A stretch of 64,000 nt of DNA, from the NCBI RefSeq assembly GCF_900116705.1, contig NZ_FPBP01000008.1, positions 1 to 64,000 on the forward strand, read 5' to 3'. Positions 61,962-64,000 of the stretch are shown piece after piece (the stretch's first letter is position 1; each line of letters begins with the position of its first letter). Position numbers and translations under genes: made by a program. Origin of the DNA: Halomonas korlensis (GTDB lineage Bacteria; Pseudomonadota; Gammaproteobacteria; Pseudomonadales; Halomonadaceae). A model generated the notes under the pieces. It had not been told where the DNA came from. It did not search any database and saw nothing but the letters and a program-made list of their open reading frames with translations.

Positions 61962-63263
61962 TTAGCGCGCATAACGGCGCAGTGCCGCATCCGCCTCGCG
62001 CTGAGCCTGCGTCAGGGCCTCCTCGGGTGTCATCTGGCCGGTCAGCGCCGCCTGCACGGCGTTGTCCAGCGCCCGGCGCACCCGACCGCCTTGATAAGTG
62101 GCGAGCTCGGCGGTGCCATGCTCGAGCTGGTCGCGCGCCACCGCCGCGGGAGGGAACTCCTCGACGTAGCGCTGCAGCGCCTCGGTCTCGTAGGCCTCAG
62201 GGCTCACGCCCATGTAGCCGGTCTCGATCGACCAGGCGGCGGCGCGCTCCGGCGAGGTCATCCAGCGAATGAAGGTCATGGCGGCTTGCTGCTCTTCCTC
62301 GGTGGTGTCCTTGAACAGATAGAAATTGCCGCCACCAGTGGGGCTGCCGCGCTGGGTCTTCATGGGCAGCATCGCCACGCCGAAGTCGAAATCGGCATCA
62401 TTGCGCACCGCGGTCAGGTTGCCGGTGCTGTGCCATATCATCGCCGTGGACTGCTCGAGGAAATTCTGGCGCAGCGTGCCCCATTCGATGGTGCCGTCGG
62501 GCATCGCCGCGTGCTCGTCGGCCAGCGACACCCAGTATTCGAGCGCCTCGACCGCCGCTGGGTCATCGAAATAGACCTCGGTGCCGTCCTCGCTCATCAG
62601 CCGATGGCCGTTCTGGAAGGCGAAGGCCTGGAACATCCAGTAAGGGTAACCGGTGGAAGGCACCATCACCCCCCACTGCTCGCCGCCGGAGGCCTCGCGC
62701 ACAGCCGCTCCCATCTCGGCCATCTCTTCCCAGGTCTCGGGCGGCTGCTCGGGGTCAAGGCCGGCCACCTCGAAGGCGTCCTTGTTCCAGTACAGCACGA
62801 TGGTCGAGCGCTGGAAGGGAATGCCGTAGGTCTGGCCGTCGAGCTGGCCGTTTTCCATCAGCCCGGGGTAGAAGCTGTCGAGCCAGGCCTGCTCCTCCTC
62901 GGTCTCGACCAGGTCGTCGAAGGCAACGATGGCGTCCTGCTCGATCAGATCAAAAAGATCGATGGAAAACATCACCGACAGCTGCGGGGCATCGCCGGCC
63001 TCGATGGCCGACATGGCGCGCACCCGGGTGTCGTCATAGTTGCCGGCATAGATGGCCTCGACATCGATATCGGGATGTTCGGCCTCGAAGTCCTCGACCA
63101 GATCGTCGACCACATCGGTCAGGGCCCCGCCGACGGCGACCGGATAGTACATGGTCAGCTCGACCGGCTCGTCACCGGTCTGTGCGAGCGCCTGCCCGGC
63201 ACTCAACAGGCCGGCGGCCACTAGGCTAAAGCGCATGGGAACATTGGGTTTCAAAAAACGCAT
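61962..63263 (-). CDS. ugpB: Sugar ABC transporter substrate-binding protein (UgpB-like)
   Basis: A 433-residue periplasmic protein with the signal peptide RFSLVAAGLLSAGQALAQ. The mature part has VELTMYYPVAVGGALTDVVDDLVEDFEAEHPDIDVEAIYAGNYDDT, then YGIPFQRSTIVLYWNKDAFEVAGLDPEQPPETWEEM and GGGNFYLFKDTTEEEQQAAMTFIRWMTSPE. This is close to UgpB, which takes glycerol-3-phosphate and its diesters. AGGAG lies eight bases before the ATG. It is the first gene after the partial ATPase gene on the same strand. Confidence 0.88.
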   Translation of the reverse strand: MRFLKPNVPMRFSLVAAGLLSAGQALAQTGDEPVELTMYYPVAVGGALTDVVDDLVEDFEAEHPDIDVEAIYAGNYDDTRVRAMSAIEAGDAPQLSVMFSIDLFDLIEQDAIVAFDDLVETEEEQAWLDSFYPGLMENGQLDGQTYGIPFQRSTIVLYWNKDAFEVAGLDPEQPPETWEEMAEMGAAVREASGGEQWGVMVPSTGYPYWMFQAFAFQNGHRLMSEDGTEVYFDDPAAVEALEYWVSLADEHAAMPDGTIEWGTLRQNFLEQSTAMIWHSTGNLTAVRNDADFDFGVAMLPMKTQRGSPTGGGNFYLFKDTTEEEQQAAMTFIRWMTSPERAAAWSIETGYMGVSPEAYETEALQRYVEEFPPAAVARDQLEHGTAELATYQGGRVRRALDNAVQAALTGQMTPEEALTQAQREADAALRRYAR

Positions 63264-63297
63264 GGAACGACTCCTGGGTTATCGAGACCTACCTGAG

Positions 63298-64000
63298 TTA
63301 TCGAGGACTGCCTGGGGGGTGGTCGGATGCGCGATCGGCGATACGGTTCGCCGGATGCAGGGCGCGCGAGGCGGCCAGCCGCGCGCCTTCGCTGGCCTGC
63401 TCGCTATCGCCCCGGGCGACGGGAAAGCGCGTCAAGTCATCGCGGCGCTTGCCATCGGCGGCGAACAGGTGGGACTTGTCCAGTGGCCAGGCAAGCCGGC
63501 ACGCCGAGCCCTTGGTCACGACCGGCTTGCCGGCGAGCCGGGCACGCATGACCTGGCTGCCTACGGCCAGGCGCAGAATGGTGTCGGCGCCCAGGTACTC
63601 GGCGTCGATGACCTCCGCCGGCACGCCCGGCGAGGCTGGTGTCGTCACCGCGATATCCTCGGGCCGAATGCCCAGCATCCCGCCGACTGCCGCATGCTCG
63701 GCGATCATGACCCGGGGCTCGCCCTCGATGATGGCGCCATCAGCACCCGCCGCCAGGCGCACCAAGTTCATCGCCGGGCTGCCGATGAAGCTCGCCGCGA
63801 ACGCCGAGGCCGGCCGGTCGTAGAGCGCATCGGGCGTGTCGTCCTGCACGATGCGACCGTCCTGCATCAGGATTACCCGGTCGCCCATGCTCATGGCTTC
63901 GACCTGGTCGTGGGTGACGTAGATCACCGTCATGCCCAGGCGCTCCTGCAGCGCCTTGATCTCGCGGCGCATCTCGCCGCGCAAGCGGGCATCGAGGTTG
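63298..64000 (-). CDS. ugpC: Sugar ABC transporter ATP-binding protein (UgpC/MsmX type), 5' end off the right edge
   Basis: About 234 C-terminal residues are visible. The sequence begins within NLDARLRGEMRREIK, just after the Walker B region. It has the switch histidine in MTVIYVTHDQVEAMSMGDRV, then VQDDTPDALYDRPASAFAASFIGSPAMNL leading to the TOBE domain (GIRPEDI, EYLGADTILRLAVG). Walker A and the signature motif lie outside the window. It is 34 bp upstream of the binding-protein gene and in the same direction. Confidence 0.92.
   Translation of the reverse strand, partial: NLDARLRGEMRREIKALQERLGMTVIYVTHDQVEAMSMGDRVILMQDGRIVQDDTPDALYDRPASAFAASFIGSPAMNLVRLAAGADGAIIEGEPRVMIAEHAAVGGMLGIRPEDIAVTTPASPGVPAEVIDAEYLGADTILRLAVGSQVMRARLAGKPVVTKGSACRLAWPLDKSHLFAADGKRRDDLTRFPVARGDSEQASEGARLAASRALHPANRIADRASDHPPGSPR

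Noticed and set aside
1..64000. CRISPR arrays, tRNA or rRNA genes, insertion sequences, att sites
   Set aside because: Scanned by eye on both strands; no regular repeat-spacer pattern, cloverleaf with a 3' end, rRNA core, transposase or integrase was found.

Overview
The window is 64 kb of GC-rich DNA with dense operons, many 4-bp ATGA stop/start overlaps and clear Shine-Dalgarno sequences. Gene content (NCS1/NCS2 purine transporters, Tsx-like channel, BCCT and TRAP transporters, phasin, GlcDEFG, PuuD-type urate oxidation) suggests a heterotrophic gammaproteobacterium, most likely of Halomonas/Chromohalobacter type. This assignment comes from recognising protein families, not from a database search. 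I see no rRNA, tRNA, CRISPR array, insertion sequence or phage gene.

Layout. 1-5851 (minus): glyoxylate-to-glycerate operon gcl-hyi-glxR-ttuD-pyk, with pyk running off the left edge. 6233-12825: a separate island holding an Sfp-type phosphopantetheinyl transferase, a large Pls/PosA-like single-module peptide synthetase with membrane and hexapeptide C-terminal domains, and an AlgE-like outer-membrane barrel. A very AT-rich 460-bp regulatory stretch lies between the synthetase and the barrel. 13099-20530: ureide genes allA, ureidoglycine aminohydrolase, an AllR-like IclR regulator, PuuE allantoinase, and (plus strand) allantoin racemase with two NCS1 permeases. 20696-23486: dgoDKA for D-galactonate. 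23568-29244: urate genes (GntR regulator, PuuD, HIU hydrolase, OHCU decarboxylase, NCS2 permease, Tsx-like channel). 29416-32031: phosphoribosyltransferase, phasin and two glutathione transferase-like proteins. 32379-40010: L-lactate permease, gamma-carbonic anhydrase-like protein, threonine aldolase, a 1000-residue FAD/Fe-S D-2-hydroxyacid dehydrogenase and a glyoxylate aminotransferase. 40074-46683: CaiB-type CoA-transferase, an unusual crotonase, TRAP DctMQP, a GlcG/HbpS-like protein and a divergent GntR regulator. 46939-51269: glcDEFG glycolate oxidase. 51281-55598: small acidic protein, SpmA/SpmB-type membrane protein, BCCT and EamA transporters. 55582-59990: MocA, XdhC and a two-subunit molybdenum hydroxylase of isoquinoline-oxidoreductase type. 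60070-64000: Ugp/Mal-type sugar ABC transporter, with its ATPase cut by the right edge.

The dominant theme is C2 chemistry centred on glyoxylate. Purines are degraded through urate, allantoin and ureidoglycolate to glyoxylate, and glycolate is oxidised to glyoxylate. The gcl operon then turns glyoxylate into glycerate, phosphoglycerate and finally pyruvate. Two sets of operator-like palindromes support this wiring. IclR-type boxes (TGGAAA-N3-TTTCYA) flank the gcl promoter and sit before glcD. TGTATACA palindromes sit in the promoters of the purine genes and of the GntR gene among them. Steps not found here are xanthine dehydrogenase proper and allantoate hydrolysis. The least conventional part of the window is the poly-amino-acid synthetase island at 6233-12825.
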